Shown piece by piece: positions 20,209 to 29,269 of a DNA stretch of 64,000 nucleotides. How positions within the stretch are numbered: position 1 is the stretch's first letter; each line of letters begins with the position of its first letter. Position numbers and translations under genes: made by a program. The stretch is taken from NCBI RefSeq assembly GCF_000280925.3, contig NZ_CP012109.1:3120501-3184500 (forward strand). The letters are read 5' to 3'. This DNA is from Myxococcus hansupus (GTDB taxonomy: Bacteria; Myxococcota; Myxococcia; Myxococcales; Myxococcaceae). The notes beneath the pieces were generated by a model. That model was not told where the DNA came from. It worked only from the letters and a program-made list of their open reading frames with translations, and did not search any database.

Positions 20209-23200
20209 TCAAGGCGCGGCGGGATGGACCATTGCCTCTCGTCGGTCCTCGGACACGGGCGCACCGAGCGCCTGGTAGATCTCGAACCAGGCCACGTAGG
20301 AGCGCCACGCCGGATCGCGCAATTCATTGAGCGAGCGTTGCGCCTGTCCCAGGCGCTTGGGTACGTCGAAGCCCAACTGGGCCTCTCCCTTCGCGTGCAA
20401 CTGCGCCGCGAACCAGAGGATGTTGAGCTGCCCCGTGTCGACGTCCGCGTGGGTACGCGCGATCAGCTTGTCGGCGTGCTTCAGCGCCTCGTTCAGCCAC
20501 TGGGCCGCGCGGGCCGGGTCCTGACGGTCCACGGCATTCTCCGCCAGCCGCAGCTCCGACAGCGTCACCGCGCGGATGTCCTCGTCACGGTCCAACTGGT
20601 CGAACTGTTTCAGGTACAGCTCGCGTCGAAGCGCGAGCGCCTTGGCCGCCTCGTCCAGCCGCCCGAGCCGCGTCTCGGCGTTCGCCCGCAGGCCCGCGGC
20701 CATGAGCCGGTACGAGCGCAGCACATGCTCCGGCGTGGTGTGCGCCCACTTCAACGCGGCGCGGACCGCTGGCGACTCCAAATCGCGCTCGACGTGCGTC
20801 AAATCCTCCAGCGTTCGCTCCGGATGCCCCGCGCCCAACGCCGCGGCCGCTCGGGCCAGATGCACCACCAGTCGGTTGCGCAGCCCCTCTTCGTCCTGGG
20901 CGCCCGCTTCGACAAAGGGCATCTCCCGGTCATAGAGCGCCAGGGCTCGCTCGAAGTTGCCCGACGCCAGGTTGTAGAGGGCCGCGCGGTCCAGGGCCAC
21001 GGGCAGGAACCGCTCCAGCCGGGGCGTGGCGTCCACCATGGCCAGGGCCTTGTCCGCCGCCTTCGCCGCGTCCGCTTCGCGGTCCACGTGCATGAGCACC
21101 TTGGCGCGCGCCAGCGACACGGCCAGCCCGGCCCAGTTGTCCACGTACGGCAACGCGTCCCGCTGTTCCAGGTAGTTCAGGGCGATGTGGTAGTTGCCCA
21201 CCTGCGTGTGCAGCATGCCCAGCGCGCCCAGCACCATGGCCCGGTAACGCACGTTGTCGCGCATCAAGTCCAAGGCCACCATGTAGTGGCGGTTGGCGCG
21301 CTCGGCGGAGGCGGGGTTTCGGCTGCGAAGGAAGTCCTCGTGGTGCAGGGCGCCGGAGAGGACATGCACCGCGCGCTGGTTCTTGATGTCGGGCCAGACG
21401 GCGCGCAGCTCGCTCAGCGCGGAGACCACCGCCTCGGAGTGGGCGCGGTCCTCCATCTTGGGCAACTGGCGCGCGGTGACGTACGCCTTCACGAAGTGCG
21501 CGAGTGGCTTCACCATCTTGGGCGACGTGGTGGTGACTTCCTTCTGCACCTGCTCGGGGCTGACGCGGGCCCGCAGCCGCAGGTTCATGGATTCGACCGC
21601 GCTCTCCAGGGAGCCCGTGCGCTGTGTCACCAGGTCGAAGTCCGCGAGGGCGGCGTCCGTGCGCTGGCGCGCCAGCCGTCGGTAGGCGCGGCCCATCAAG
21701 GCCCGGCGGAACAGCCGCTCGGCGCGGCGCCGCTCCTCTGTGCCCGGAGGGGCGTCGTCGACGTAGAGGTTCGCCAGCGTCTCCATGATGCCATCCGCGC
21801 CCACTTCGGAGGCGCGCTCGACGGCGTCCTGCACCAGCGTCCTGCGGCGCAGCGGGTCCGTCTGCTGTCGGTAGAACGTGCTCAGCGCGTCCCGAACGGC
21901 GCGTGGAGGCCGCTCCGTGTTGATGGCATTCACATGCCGGCCCAGCTCCAGCGCGAAGGCATAGGCGGAGCCCTCGGGGGCCGTGCTCAGCGCCTGCACC
22001 ATGGCCGCGTCCGCCTCGGCGTAGGGCCGGCCCCGGTACAGGGCGCGGGCTGCCGCGCGAGCGAAGTCGAGCTGGTCATCGGCGGGGAAGACCTTGTGCT
22101 CGGACAGCCTGCGGCCCGCTTCGACCAGCGCCTCCCGGTCATCGAGCTTGCGGTAAAGCGCATCCGCCTGTTCGAAGTACGCCTGCAGCACCGCGCGCGG
22201 CGTGGTGTCCGTGATGCGCGCTTCCTCCAGCTCCTTCCGGGCCAGCGTGAAGTCACCCGCGTCATCCGCCAGCTCGCTGCGCACCACGTGCTGGAGGACC
22301 TCGGTGGCGGGGCTGGGGGCCCGCGTGGGGTCCAGCGCCTCCATGCGCCGCTCCTCCGCGACGCTCAATTCCTCCACCATGCGGCCGCGCTCGCGCTCCT
22401 TCATCGCGCGCCGATGGTCGATGAGGATCAGCAGCGGCTCCTCCAGGCCCGCGGTGGCGGCTTCCTCCACGGAGCGCATGTGGCGCGCGTAGAACTCCGC
22501 CGCGACGAAGTCCTCGAACGCCAGGTGCAGCATGCTCAGGCGCATCATCAGCAAGCGCTGGAGCCGGGGGCGCTTCTCGGCCAACAGCCGGTGGCGGTAG
22601 AGCAGCAGTTCATCCGCGCGCCGTCCCACCATGCGCAGCTCTTCGCTGAGCTTGCGCGCGTCCCAGTGGCTGGGAACCTGCCCATCCAGCGGCATCTGGT
22701 ACACGTTCAGGGCCTTCGACCGTGAACACGTGGCGACCAGGGACTCGGCCGCGGGCGCGGGGTACTGGCAATTCCACGACTCGCTGGTGAGCTGGTCCGG
22801 GCTGGCCGCGGCGGCGAGCTCGGCCGCGTCGTCACGGTCTGGCTCGAAGGGCACGCGGAACAGCACCCCGGCGTCGCTGGCGTCGATGAGCCCATCCCCG
22901 TTGGAGTCGGTGAAGAACTGCACCACGTAGAGGAACCGCCCGTCGCGCGAGAACATCGGCTGCCCCGTCTGTCCGGGGATGTCGAGCGACAGCGGGATGG
23001 GCTTCGAGCCTGGGCGGTCCAGTCTGAAGGCTTCCAGGTGGGGCGCGGCGCGTGCGGCGAAACCAGGGCCCACCTGCCGCACGGAACGCTCGACCGGGAC
23101 GTACACCACCCAGCGCCCGTCCGGCGACACGGTGGGGCTGGTCAGGTTCCGCTCGAGCAGGGGACTCACGCGCCACGCGCCGCCCAGCTCGACACGTGAC

Positions 23201-23673
23201 AGCCGCAGGTCACCCTGGATGGTGGCGCGGCTCACCAAGGCGATGTGCGACGCATCAATCCACTCGGCCTGGAGCGCGCTGGCTTCCTCCGTGAGACAGC
23301 GCCGCACCTTCGCGTCGGGCAGGTCGCGCACGCAGAGCTGACCACCGGCCTGGTCCCGGAAGGAGATGTAGAGCAGGTGCTTGCCATCCGGACTCACACG
23401 CGGCCAGGTGACGTCCGCGCCTTCCTCGAACAAGCGTCGCTCTCGGCCGCGCTCCAAATCCTGCACGAAGATTTCGGTCGCGATGTCGCGGTTGGTCGCG
23501 AAGATCAACGTGTTCCCGTCGGGCGCGAGCTGCCCCAGGAACTGGTCGCCACCGCCCACGGTGAGGCGGGTGGGCGTGCGCAGACCGCCGTCGTTCTCGT
23601 CGTCCTGGGCCGTGGCGCTGCCCGCCAGGAGCGCGGCCAGGCCCACCACGTAGAGCCTGTGGCGCTTCAGCAC
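20209..23673 (-). CDS. Secreted TolB-like beta-propeller/TPR protein
   Basis: A 1154-residue exported protein. Signal peptide: LYVVGLAALLAGSATAQ. The N-terminal third (about 30-345) is a TolB/PD40-type propeller with repeated blade motifs such as LAPDGNTLIFATNR, VSPDGKHLLYIS, VSPDGRWVVYVP and FSRDGRFLYVV; one blade contains a calcium-type loop DSNGDGLIDASD. The rest is a long array of helical TPR-like repeats (about 400-1140), suited to scaffolding. The last gene of a three-gene operon: its ATG (23673) overlaps the stop of the lipoprotein gene by 7 bases. Probably a periplasmic or outer-membrane-associated scaffold working with the two upstream products. Confidence 0.85.
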   Translation of the reverse strand: MLKRHRLYVVGLAALLAGSATAQDDENDGGLRTPTRLTVGGGDQFLGQLAPDGNTLIFATNRDIATEIFVQDLERGRERRLFEEGADVTWPRVSPDGKHLLYISFRDQAGGQLCVRDLPDAKVRRCLTEEASALQAEWIDASHIALVSRATIQGDLRLSRVELGGAWRVSPLLERNLTSPTVSPDGRWVVYVPVERSVRQVGPGFAARAAPHLEAFRLDRPGSKPIPLSLDIPGQTGQPMFSRDGRFLYVVQFFTDSNGDGLIDASDAGVLFRVPFEPDRDDAAELAAAASPDQLTSESWNCQYPAPAAESLVATCSRSKALNVYQMPLDGQVPSHWDARKLSEELRMVGRRADELLLYRHRLLAEKRPRLQRLLMMRLSMLHLAFEDFVAAEFYARHMRSVEEAATAGLEEPLLILIDHRRAMKERERGRMVEELSVAEERRMEALDPTRAPSPATEVLQHVVRSELADDAGDFTLARKELEEARITDTTPRAVLQAYFEQADALYRKLDDREALVEAGRRLSEHKVFPADDQLDFARAAARALYRGRPYAEADAAMVQALSTAPEGSAYAFALELGRHVNAINTERPPRAVRDALSTFYRQQTDPLRRRTLVQDAVERASEVGADGIMETLANLYVDDAPPGTEERRRAERLFRRALMGRAYRRLARQRTDAALADFDLVTQRTGSLESAVESMNLRLRARVSPEQVQKEVTTTSPKMVKPLAHFVKAYVTARQLPKMEDRAHSEAVVSALSELRAVWPDIKNQRAVHVLSGALHHEDFLRSRNPASAERANRHYMVALDLMRDNVRYRAMVLGALGMLHTQVGNYHIALNYLEQRDALPYVDNWAGLAVSLARAKVLMHVDREADAAKAADKALAMVDATPRLERFLPVALDRAALYNLASGNFERALALYDREMPFVEAGAQDEEGLRNRLVVHLARAAAALGAGHPERTLEDLTHVERDLESPAVRAALKWAHTTPEHVLRSYRLMAAGLRANAETRLGRLDEAAKALALRRELYLKQFDQLDRDEDIRAVTLSELRLAENAVDRQDPARAAQWLNEALKHADKLIARTHADVDTGQLNILWFAAQLHAKGEAQLGFDVPKRLGQAQRSLNELRDPAWRSYVAWFEIYQALGAPVSEDRREAMVHPAAP

Positions 23674-24206
23674 TTCTTCTCTCCCCAGGTGCCGTCATCG
23701 GCCTCGACCCAGCCACCACAGACGACCCCTGGCGCGTGTGCCTGCTGCCAGTTCCGGCGCAGCGTGTCCTCCGGCACGCCCGGGCGGACCGAGCCCATCC
23801 ACTTCCAGAGTTGCTGCCGGGAGCGGTTCACCCGCTCCACCAGGGCGACGTCATCCGCCGTCATGCGTCCGGCCTGGCAGCGGCGCCGCGTGTTCACCAG
23901 CAGCCCCTCCTTGCCTTCACCCACGCAGTGGCGGCGCAGCAGGTCGTCCACGCGGTCCGCGGGCGTCTTGCTCATGTTCTCCACCAGGGGCGTGGCCTGG
24001 ATGCCCAGCTCCTCCAGTTGGTTGGGCGTGAGCGGCACGGGCGTGGGGTTCATGGCCGCGCGAGCCAGCCGCTGCTCCACGTCTTTGAACGAACCCGAGG
24101 CCTGATCCTCGAGTGCCGTCGCGCGATCGACCATGACGATTTCCGGGGCACTGATGCACCCCGAAACGACGAGGGCGGCCCACGGCAGCAACGCGCGGTG
24201 TTTCAT
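23667..24206 (-). CDS. DUF1318 / YdbL-like lipoprotein
   Basis: A 179-residue predicted lipoprotein (lipobox VSGC, Cys about 17). The mature part carries the segment DRATALEDQASGSFKDVE, then a helical central region (ADRVDDLLRRHCVGEGKEG, RMTADDVALVERVNRSRQ) that resembles the DUF1318/YdbL family. The C-terminus has two Cys (VVCGGW...KKC) that could form a disulfide. In E. coli ydbL is encoded with ydbH and the lipoprotein ynbE, a set tied to phospholipid transport between membranes. The same partnership is seen here, since the upstream gene is YdbH-like and overlaps this one by 4 bases (ATGA). Confidence 0.75.
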   Translation of the reverse strand: MKHRALLPWAALVVSGCISAPEIVMVDRATALEDQASGSFKDVEQRLARAAMNPTPVPLTPNQLEELGIQATPLVENMSKTPADRVDDLLRRHCVGEGKEGLLVNTRRRCQAGRMTADDVALVERVNRSRQQLWKWMGSVRPGVPEDTLRRNWQQAHAPGVVCGGWVEADDGTWGEKKC

Positions 24207-27200
24207 GGCGTGGTCTCCGGAGGGGACATGGATTTGATGAGCTGATCGACGATGGGGCCCATGGGGATGCCGCGGATTTCATCGATGCTGAGCAGCTTGG
24301 CCATCCCGCCCATGGTGATGCGCAGGCTGCCGAAGCCGTGGTTGAAGCTCACCCGCACGTGCTCCGGGTAGCCCAGGCGCAGGGCGTAGCGGACGCGGTT
24401 GGTGGCGGGGTCGATGTGGCGCGGGTCCTCGATGTCGAGCAGGTCCAGCAGGTGGCGATTGCCAATGCGGAGAATCTCCGCGCGGCCATCGATGCTGCGG
24501 TCCTTCGCGGAGATGACCACGGCGGCGTTGCCGTCGAAGGGCTCGCCTCGGGAGGACTGCACGCCCGTCGCGCGCACGCGGGCCTCCATGGTGGAGTGCT
24601 TGCCTTGCCAGTCCAGCAACCACTGGCCGGTGATGCGGCCACCGCGGACGCCCATCTCCAACTGCGTCATGGAGGCCACGTGCTGGTCGATGGACAGGTT
24701 GCCCGCCAGGGGCGCGATGGCCACGTACGGCGTGACGATGCGCTTCGCGGACACGTACCCGCTGCGTGACAGCAGGGGGTGCTGGTCGGCGAAGCGGAGC
24801 ATCGGGTACGGATTCACATCGATGTCGCTCTGCAACCGCACCTGCCCGTTGCGCAGCTCCACGTTCTCCGTCACCGGGACGTTGCCGTCCAGCGCCTCGA
24901 CCTCGAACCCCTGCTCGGGCATCCGCACATTCACATCCTGGAGGAGCAGGTTGGAGAGCGTGCGGAAGGCGATGAGGTCGGGAGAGGCCACCCGGAAATC
25001 GACGGTGACGTGGCCACTGCTCTCCAGGACGCCGGGTTGCGCGAGCTTGCTCAGGTCCTGTGCCAGTTCTCCACGGAGCGCGAGCCGGCGCCGGTCCTCG
25101 CTCATGTCGAGCCGGCCGCGGACCTTCAACTGCGTGTTCGTGCCCGCATGGGCCAGATGGAACTCGGGCACGTGGATGACGCCGTTGGGCTTGCGCCGGG
25201 CGGAGAAGACCGCGGCCACGTCTTGGATGGGGTAGGGCAGCGCTGGATTCTGTTCGAGCGTGCGAAGCTTCACCTCCTGCTTCAGCTCGATTTCATCCGC
25301 GTCCAACGCCTCGGTGAAGAACGCGGTGGTGTCGCTGGACAGGCCCGCGAGCGACAGGCGGCGATCGCTCATGCCGACGGTGAGCTTCTCCGCGCGCAGG
25401 TCGCTGTGGACGGTGCGCTTCGGGCCATCGACGCGCGATTCGAGTCGCCAGTTCAGCTCGGGGAGGTTGACGAAGAGGGCATCCTGCCGCCAGCGGAAGC
25501 CTCGGGCCTCCACCGCCGCCATGCCTTCGAAGCTGGCGGTCCGCGCCGGGTCGGGGGCCATGCGCGGGAGTCCCTCCGCGGTGAACCCGGTGACGATGCC
25601 GCGCAGCTTGCCGTTGAGTTCCAGGCCTAACGTGAGCCGTGAGGTGTCCAGCTCCGCCGGAACCTGCGCCTTGGCCAGCAGCGGCGCCAGGGCTCCGAGC
25701 GGCGGGACGTTGCCCTTCACCTCGCACCGCAGCGCGCGGGCCTTCCGGTCGTACGCCACCGAGGCATCGAGCGAGAGTTTCGGCCCCTCCTGACTCGCAA
25801 GTCCCAGGCGCAGCGCGGGCTTTCGGCGATCCAGGTCCAGTGACAGCGTATGGTGCTGAATTCCCAGGTCCGACTCACCGGCCTTGAGTCCTTCGATGCG
25901 AAGGTCCATCGCGCCCTTGTGGCGCCAGGCATCGCCTTGTGAGCGCACGACGACGGCGACGGTGCGCGCGGAGACGTCATCCCAGGCGGGGCGCTGCAGG
26001 TTCAGCTCCGTGTGGTGGTCCACCCGGGGCGCGGCAGTGAAGAGCGCCGTCACGCGGCCCTTGGACGCCAGCATCACGCCCAGGTGCTTCCAGGGAATGC
26101 TCGCGGCGACTGAATCAGGGATGAAGGGACGTGCCACGACGAGGTCCGGTGTCTGCACCGCGAGCTTGTACGCGACGTCGTCGCTTCCCTTCGTTGCGTC
26201 CAGCGAAACCTGGGCGGTGCCCACCTCGAGCACGAGCCTTCCCCGGCCCCGGCTGCGCTCCGGCGCGTCGAGCTCGGGGATGGCATCCGATACGTCGAGC
26301 TTCAGCCGCACGGGCCCCTTCATCACCTCGCGTCCCTTGTCCAGGAACACCTGGAGCGCCCCGATGGGGAGGTTCGCGCTCAGTGCGAAGGGCGGCTCGG
26401 CCGAGAGAGGGGCGCTGAGTTCGAAGCCCAGCCGCTCCGCCTTGGCGCGGAGGTCGGGCACCCGGAGGTCCAGGGCTTCCACCATGCCAGACAGGCTCAC
26501 GTTTCCAGCGACCTGGAGCGGCGAAGCGGGCTCTGGCCGAAGCTGCTGCCCCGTCAGCTCACCGTGGGCTTTCGGCAGCCGCACGGTGGTGGGGCCGTCG
26601 ACTTCGAGGCCGTCGAGCCCGAACGTCAACTGCGCGGAGAGTCCCTGCTGCGCGTCCGGGGTCGCGACCAACGAGACGCGGCCACCTCCGAGCGCGACCT
26701 GGAGCGGGGCGTCGGCCAGGCGCAGCGATGCGAGCTCCACATCCAGGCCCAACCGGCCCTGCGGCCCGAGCTGAGGCATCGCGCTGAGCGTGATGTCGCG
26801 CGCGTCCAGGTGCACCTTGCCGCGCTCGAGGGAGAACGGGCGCCAGTCCGCGGGGATGACTTGAAGCAGCTTCGCCACTTCGATGTCCGCCAGCGCCTGC
26901 TTCAGGAGGGGGGCCGTCCCGGGGGCATCCGGCAGAATCACCGCGCCCTGCACCTCGGCGCTGTCGGTCAGTTGGGTGCGTTCCAACTCGACGGCGATGT
27001 GCTCCTTCTCGACGTCGAAGCGCGCCACCACCGCGCCGTGGAGCAGCGAGCGAACCGAGAAGCGCGGGTCGAAGCTCTGCTTCGTGACGTCGACGTCCAC
27101 CCGTGCCCGCGCGACCGAGGCACCGGCTTCCACCGAGAAGGCCAGTGCGAGCTGCGCCAGCGCGGGCGGCAGGCCGCGGACTTCCCGGCGCACCTCCAAT

Positions 27201-27931
27201 GGCAGCGGCGCGTCGGCCTTGCCCAGGTTCGCGAAGACCTTCCATTGCCCGTCCAACTGCTTCGCTTCGACCTGGGCTCCCAGTCCGCGCAGCGCCCAGC
27301 GTTCGAGCACCTCCCCGTTCTGGACGAGGAGGTAGTCCAACGCGACGCCGGACAGCTCCACGGACCCGACAGGGAGCGCGGTGCCCAGGAGGTCCGCGAC
27401 CTGGCGCGAGGCGCCCACGGGGGCTTCAGGCGGTGGCTCGGGTTCTTCGGACGGCGGCCCGGTCAGGCTCGACAGGGAGGTGGCGCCGCTCTCATCCGCC
27501 ACCAGGGCGAGGGCGACATCGCGCACCAGCACCCGTTCAATCTGCGGGGGCCCGTTCAGGAGCGAGCCGAGCGACCAGTTCGCCTCCACGGTGCCGATAC
27601 GCAGCAGCTCCGGCGCGGCGCTCTGGAACGGGGCCGGGGTGCGCACCACCAGACCCTCCAGCCGCAGCCCCGAGAGCACGGCGACATGCGCGGTCTGGAA
27701 GTCCAGTTGGACGCCCGTGGCGGATTCGACCTCGGAGAGCAGTGGCTTCTTCAGCCAGGGGTGGTCGAGATTGCGCAACCCGACCACCACTGACACGAGT
27801 GCCAGCGTGGGGAGTACGACGAGAATTGCCAGCACGCCCGCGATGATTCGAGCCCACCGCCGGCGAGGCCGTACAGCACTGGTGGATTCCATGTGGCCCG
27901 TTTGACGCGAGCGGGCATCATCGTCGGCCAT
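24203..27931 (-). CDS. YdbH/AsmA-like intermembrane bridge protein
   Basis: About 1242 residues with one N-terminal transmembrane anchor (IIAGVLAILVVLPTLALVSV) followed by a very long beta-rich periplasmic part of repeated amphipathic strands. This is the organisation of AsmA/TamB/YdbH proteins, which form hydrophobic grooves spanning the periplasm for phospholipid transport. The C-terminal region (LLDLLDIEDPRHIDP...FNHGFGSLRITMG...) matches my memory of the YdbH 'dicarboxylate transport' domain. Start is uncertain: ATG 27931 (MADDD) and ATG 27892 (MESTSAV) are both plausible with weak ribosome sites; the frame is open to 28033. First gene of a three-gene operon with DUF1318 and propeller/TPR proteins. 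Confidence 0.75.
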   Translation of the reverse strand: MADDDARSRQTGHMESTSAVRPRRRWARIIAGVLAILVVLPTLALVSVVVGLRNLDHPWLKKPLLSEVESATGVQLDFQTAHVAVLSGLRLEGLVVRTPAPFQSAAPELLRIGTVEANWSLGSLLNGPPQIERVLVRDVALALVADESGATSLSSLTGPPSEEPEPPPEAPVGASRQVADLLGTALPVGSVELSGVALDYLLVQNGEVLERWALRGLGAQVEAKQLDGQWKVFANLGKADAPLPLEVRREVRGLPPALAQLALAFSVEAGASVARARVDVDVTKQSFDPRFSVRSLLHGAVVARFDVEKEHIAVELERTQLTDSAEVQGAVILPDAPGTAPLLKQALADIEVAKLLQVIPADWRPFSLERGKVHLDARDITLSAMPQLGPQGRLGLDVELASLRLADAPLQVALGGGRVSLVATPDAQQGLSAQLTFGLDGLEVDGPTTVRLPKAHGELTGQQLRPEPASPLQVAGNVSLSGMVEALDLRVPDLRAKAERLGFELSAPLSAEPPFALSANLPIGALQVFLDKGREVMKGPVRLKLDVSDAIPELDAPERSRGRGRLVLEVGTAQVSLDATKGSDDVAYKLAVQTPDLVVARPFIPDSVAASIPWKHLGVMLASKGRVTALFTAAPRVDHHTELNLQRPAWDDVSARTVAVVVRSQGDAWRHKGAMDLRIEGLKAGESDLGIQHHTLSLDLDRRKPALRLGLASQEGPKLSLDASVAYDRKARALRCEVKGNVPPLGALAPLLAKAQVPAELDTSRLTLGLELNGKLRGIVTGFTAEGLPRMAPDPARTASFEGMAAVEARGFRWRQDALFVNLPELNWRLESRVDGPKRTVHSDLRAEKLTVGMSDRRLSLAGLSSDTTAFFTEALDADEIELKQEVKLRTLEQNPALPYPIQDVAAVFSARRKPNGVIHVPEFHLAHAGTNTQLKVRGRLDMSEDRRRLALRGELAQDLSKLAQPGVLESSGHVTVDFRVASPDLIAFRTLSNLLLQDVNVRMPEQGFEVEALDGNVPVTENVELRNGQVRLQSDIDVNPYPMLRFADQHPLLSRSGYVSAKRIVTPYVAIAPLAGNLSIDQHVASMTQLEMGVRGGRITGQWLLDWQGKHSTMEARVRATGVQSSRGEPFDGNAAVVISAKDRSIDGRAEILRIGNRHLLDLLDIEDPRHIDPATNRVRYALRLGYPEHVRVSFNHGFGSLRITMGGMAKLLSIDEIRGIPMGPIVDQLIKSMSPPETTP

Positions 27932-28252
27932 CCCTATGAAGTCGAGCGGCGGATGCAGGCAGGCGGGGAGGCGAGTGCCCGTAATGGCGGACTGCTGACG
28001 AAACCCGAGGGGTTTCGAGCGGCTGGGATACACGGAGGGTATGGGCCGCGGGGCGGGCTCGGGCCGCGGTCCTCACGTGCGCGGCACGCGCTGCACGCTC
28101 GTGGGCGAAGGCGATTCTCCGCGCGTCAGCTTCGGCTTCAACCCCGCCGCGACGTCCACGGCCACTGCAGGGTGCACATCCCGGCTGACTCCACACGTCC
28201 TTGAAGTCTGTCATTGCGAGGACAAGCGTACGGCTTCGCCCACGAGGACTCC
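27932..28252. other. Divergent gap with a perfect hairpin
   Basis: About 320 bp between the YdbH-like gene and the Rieske gene. It holds a perfect hairpin, CGAAACCC-GAG-GGGTTTCG (27999-28017), without a T-tract, and otherwise GC-rich sequence with short high-GC3 frames on both strands that I do not support as genes. Promoters for both flanking genes should lie here, but no box is convincing. Confidence 0.5.
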
Positions 28253-29263
28253 GTGCCCGAATCCCTGACAGCCCGTTTCCCGATGTCGCCGTATCCCGTC
28301 GGCTGGTTTCGCGTCGCCGCGTCGAATGCGCTTCGGCCCGGGACGCACCAGAACCTCCGCATCTTCGGGCAGGAGTTGGTGTTGTTCCGCACGACCAGCG
28401 GCGTGCCGCGTCTCATCGAGGCGTACTGCCCTCATCTGGGCACGCACCTGGGGAAGGGCGGCTGCGTGGAAGGGGAGAACATGGTGTGCCCGCTCCATGC
28501 CTGGCGCATTGGCGGCGACGGTTCGGTCGTTCACGTGCCCTACAGCAAGGCCACGCCACGCATCGCCGTACGCTCCTGGCTGCTCCGGGAGGTCAGCGGC
28601 CAGATTTTCGTCTGGCATCACCCCGATGACGTGGCGCCCGAGTGGGAGCCGCCCGTGCTCTTCGAGGCCACGGATTCAAATTGGACTGGCTTCCTGCCCG
28701 CCCGGACCTGGACACTGCGCACGCACGTCCAGGAGTTCTGTGAGAACGGCGCGGACAACGTGCACAGCACCTGGCTGCACGGTCAGCAGAGCGTCACCAA
28801 GTCGGTGGAGGTGGACAAGCACGTCTACACGCATCGCACGGCGCAGCGTTTCACCTTCTTCGGTCTGGTGAAGGCGCTGGCGAAGGAGGCGGAAGGGACG
28901 CTCGACATCTCGTGCCATGGCCTGGGCATCGTCGTGGAGCGCGGCCAGGTCACGATGAAGCTGACGATGGAGTACTGCCTCGTCTTCTTCCCCGTCCCCG
29001 TGGACGACACGTGCATCGAGCTGCACAGCGTCCTGTCCATCCGGCGGCTCCCCACGGAGCTCGCCACGCGGCTCTTGTGGAAGAAGTCCGCCGCGGAGAT
29101 GAGCGCCATCATCGACCAGGACGTGCCCGTCTGGGAGTCGAAGAAATGGAAGGAGCGTCCCGTGCTCGTGGCGGAGGACGGCCCCATCCATGCCTACCGT
29201 TCCTGGGCCCGTCAGTTCTACCCGAAGACGCAGGCGACGCTGCGTCCCGGGCAGACCGGTTGA
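28253..29263 (+). CDS. Rieske non-heme iron oxygenase
   Basis: A 336-residue Rieske-type oxygenase. The [2Fe-2S] site is complete: CPHLGTH and, 19 residues on, CPLHAW. The catalytic domain carries a mononuclear-iron motif around residues 165-180 (ENGADNVHSTWLHG; Asn/Asp plus two His), as in KshA- or cholesterol-desaturase-like oxygenases. A further Asp lies in IIDQDVPVWE. It would need a separate reductase, which is not in the window. Start is uncertain: GTG 28253 has GAGG nearby, while TTG 28214 and ATG 28283 are alternatives. It ends 6 bp from the convergent adenylation gene. Placement suggests a tailoring enzyme of the adjoining cluster, but it could be an unrelated neighbour. Confidence 0.85.
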   Translation: MPESLTARFPMSPYPVGWFRVAASNALRPGTHQNLRIFGQELVLFRTTSGVPRLIEAYCPHLGTHLGKGGCVEGENMVCPLHAWRIGGDGSVVHVPYSKATPRIAVRSWLLREVSGQIFVWHHPDDVAPEWEPPVLFEATDSNWTGFLPARTWTLRTHVQEFCENGADNVHSTWLHGQQSVTKSVEVDKHVYTHRTAQRFTFFGLVKALAKEAEGTLDISCHGLGIVVERGQVTMKLTMEYCLVFFPVPVDDTCIELHSVLSIRRLPTELATRLLWKKSAAEMSAIIDQDVPVWESKKWKERPVLVAEDGPIHAYRSWARQFYPKTQATLRPGQTG

Positions 29264-29269
29264 GGCAGG

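Noticed and set aside
20194..22725. 843-codon plus-strand frame
   Set aside because: Shadow of the propeller/TPR gene, His/Arg/Gln-rich as expected for an antisense frame.
28041..28268. Short high-GC3 frames on both strands in the gap before the Rieske gene
   Set aside because: Some look protein-like for about 30 codons, but no start with ribosome site and no family; could be remains of a lost gene, not supported as a feature.
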